Shown here piece after piece: positions 6,729 to 7,149 of a stretch of 7,149 nt of DNA; the first letter of the stretch is position 1, and every line of letters begins with the position of its first letter. Under the pieces are notes generated by a model. The model did no database searches and was not told the origin of the DNA. It saw only the letters and a list, made by a program, of their open reading frames with translations. The translations under genes and the position numbers were made by a program. Source of the DNA: Rhizobiaceae bacterium (lineage in GTDB: Bacteria > Pseudomonadota > Alphaproteobacteria > Rhizobiales > Rhizobiaceae); NCBI GenBank assembly GCA_004299545.1, contig SCRB01000021.1, forward strand, positions 1-7,149, in the 5' to 3' direction.

Positions 6729-6799
6729 TATCCCATAGTTTTTGTTGCAGTTTCCGCCGCTTTCTCGCGGCAGTTGACCGCAAGGCTATCCAACGCACC

Positions 6800-6820
6800 T
6801 TACCAATCCGTTTATGGTAA
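6800..6820. repeat. 21-bp inverted repeat in the carboxypeptidase-phasin intergenic region
   Basis: TTACCA (6800-6805) and TGGTAA (6815-6820) are perfect 6-base arms separated by 9 bases. It lies about 70-90 bp before the carboxypeptidase start and about 160 bp before the phasin start. Arm centres are about 15 bases apart, and there is no T-tract, so a regulator-binding site is more likely than a terminator. I cannot match it to a known regulator. Confidence 0.45.
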
Positions 6821-6902
6821 CCCATTCGTTCATGATTTCGGTGGCGTTCGACACAACCCCTGGATTGGCACAATAGAGGCACGGCAACCCGTGAGGGAAA
6901 CA

Positions 6903-6931
6903 TTGACATTTTGTGCGACGCACACTAAATT
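6903..6931 (+). promoter_or_regulatory. Sigma70-type promoter of the phasin gene
   Basis: A perfect -35 TTGACA (6903-6908), 17 bases of spacer and a -10 TAAATT (6926-6931, four of six matches) give a predicted start near 6938 and a leader of about 42 bases containing the strong ribosome binding site. It is the best plus-strand promoter in this intergenic region. Confidence 0.7.
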
Positions 6932-6943
6932 CTTTGCATCGCA
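6912..6943. promoter_or_regulatory. Two TGC-N3-GCA boxes, candidate PhaR-type operators of the phasin gene
   Basis: Box 1, TGTGCGACGCACA (6912-6924), is a perfect palindrome with 6-base arms inside the promoter spacer. Box 2, TGCATCGCA within TTTGCATCGCACAA (6933-6946), covers the expected transcription start. Their centres are 21 bases apart, two helical turns. PhaR (AniA) repressors of alphaproteobacteria bind TGC/GCA-type dyads at phasin promoters and leave when polyhydroxybutyrate granules form; that PhaR binds here is inferred from gene identity and motif shape. Confidence 0.6.
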
Positions 6944-6963
6944 CAATTAAAGTCCCGACACGC

Positions 6964-6972
6964 TAAGGAGGT
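6964..6972 (+). promoter_or_regulatory. Very strong Shine-Dalgarno of the phasin gene
   Basis: TAAGGAGGT matches the anti-Shine-Dalgarno of 16S rRNA over nine bases and lies about 8 bases before the ATG at 6980. This fixes the start and fits a protein made in large amounts, as phasins are. Confidence 0.85.
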
Positions 6973-6979
6973 TGGCACC

Positions 6980-7149
6980 ATGACGCAGTCTTTCGACGAA
7001 GCCGGCAAAGTCGGCAAGGAATTTCTCGACAACGGCTTGAAGAGCTTCGCGTCCCTTTCGACAGGAACGCAGGGCATCGTCGCCGAGGCCGGCGATTACT
7101 CGAAGAAGGTTTTTGAGACCGGTGCCGCGGCGCTGGAAAAGCTGATGTC
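6980..7149 (+). CDS. Phasin family protein, 3'-truncated by the window
   Basis: Phasins are abundant small proteins that coat polyhydroxyalkanoate granules and control their number and size. Only the first 56 codons are visible. They read as a Phasin_2-type N-terminus: MTQSFDEAGKVGKEFLDNGL, then SFASLSTGTQGIVAEAGDYSKKVFETGAAALEKL, an amphipathic helical stretch with no cysteine or signal peptide, where the blocks resembling GTQ-IAAE--DY-K and FE-GAAA-EKL are typical of rhizobial members. Residues 13-24 and 30-56 look helical. Expression signals are strong: a TTGACA promoter, a TAAGGAGGT ribosome binding site and two palindromic boxes suited to granule-dependent repression. Which of the host's phasins this is cannot be told. 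It is divergent from the carboxypeptidase gene. Confidence 0.88.
   Translation, partial: MTQSFDEAGKVGKEFLDNGLKSFASLSTGTQGIVAEAGDYSKKVFETGAAALEKLM

Noticed and set aside
6756..6771. GCCGC-N6-GCGGC hairpin just upstream of the carboxypeptidase start
   Set aside because: Only a 5-base stem with no T-tract and no known leader family; could be a weak leader structure but is not supported enough to list.
6619..6909. 96-residue minus-strand ORF over the carboxypeptidase start and intergenic region
   Set aside because: It is in a different frame from the signal peptide of the real gene and has no recognisable protein features.

Overview
This window looks like chromosomal core DNA from an alphaproteobacterium, most likely a member of the Rhizobiaceae (Rhizobium/Agrobacterium/Sinorhizobium/Shinella type). 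The grounds are the high GC content, the very rhizobial GatA sequence, the alphaproteobacterial DUF1489 protein, a penicillin-binding carboxypeptidase with a C-terminal SPOR domain, and a phasin gene. No species can be named from the sequence alone. There is no tRNA, rRNA, CRISPR array, insertion sequence or prophage.

Layout from left to right. (1) The last three quarters of gatA, the amidase subunit of the Glu-tRNA(Gln)/Asp-tRNA(Asn) amidotransferase, runs off the left edge. (2) A small four-helix membrane protein on the minus strand converges on gatA and is divergent from a MarR-type regulator. Their 81-bp shared intergenic region is AT-rich and carries a strong minus-strand promoter whose -35 box lies partly inside a perfect 15-bp palindrome, a good candidate MarR operator. 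(3) A DUF218 (ElyC/SanA/YdcF-type) envelope protein follows on the plus strand. (4) sdaA encodes a one-chain iron-sulfur L-serine dehydratase. (5) A DUF1489 protein has a promoter so close to its ATG that the message may be leaderless. (6) On the minus strand lie a small unrecognised ORF and, upstream of it, a D-alanyl-D-alanine carboxypeptidase with a signal peptide and SPOR domain. (7) A 251-bp divergent intergenic region leads to a phasin gene cut by the right edge; it has a clear sigma70-type promoter, two TGC-N3-GCA boxes that fit PhaR-type control, and a near-perfect Shine-Dalgarno.

The genes do not form one pathway. They are mostly independent housekeeping units: translation fidelity, serine catabolism to pyruvate, peptidoglycan trimming, envelope maintenance and polyhydroxyalkanoate storage. 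I found no convincing new multi-gene system. The most interesting signals are regulatory (the MarR operator/promoter overlap, the phasin boxes, the DUF1489 start region) plus an odd local sequence change in a normally invariant GatA motif.
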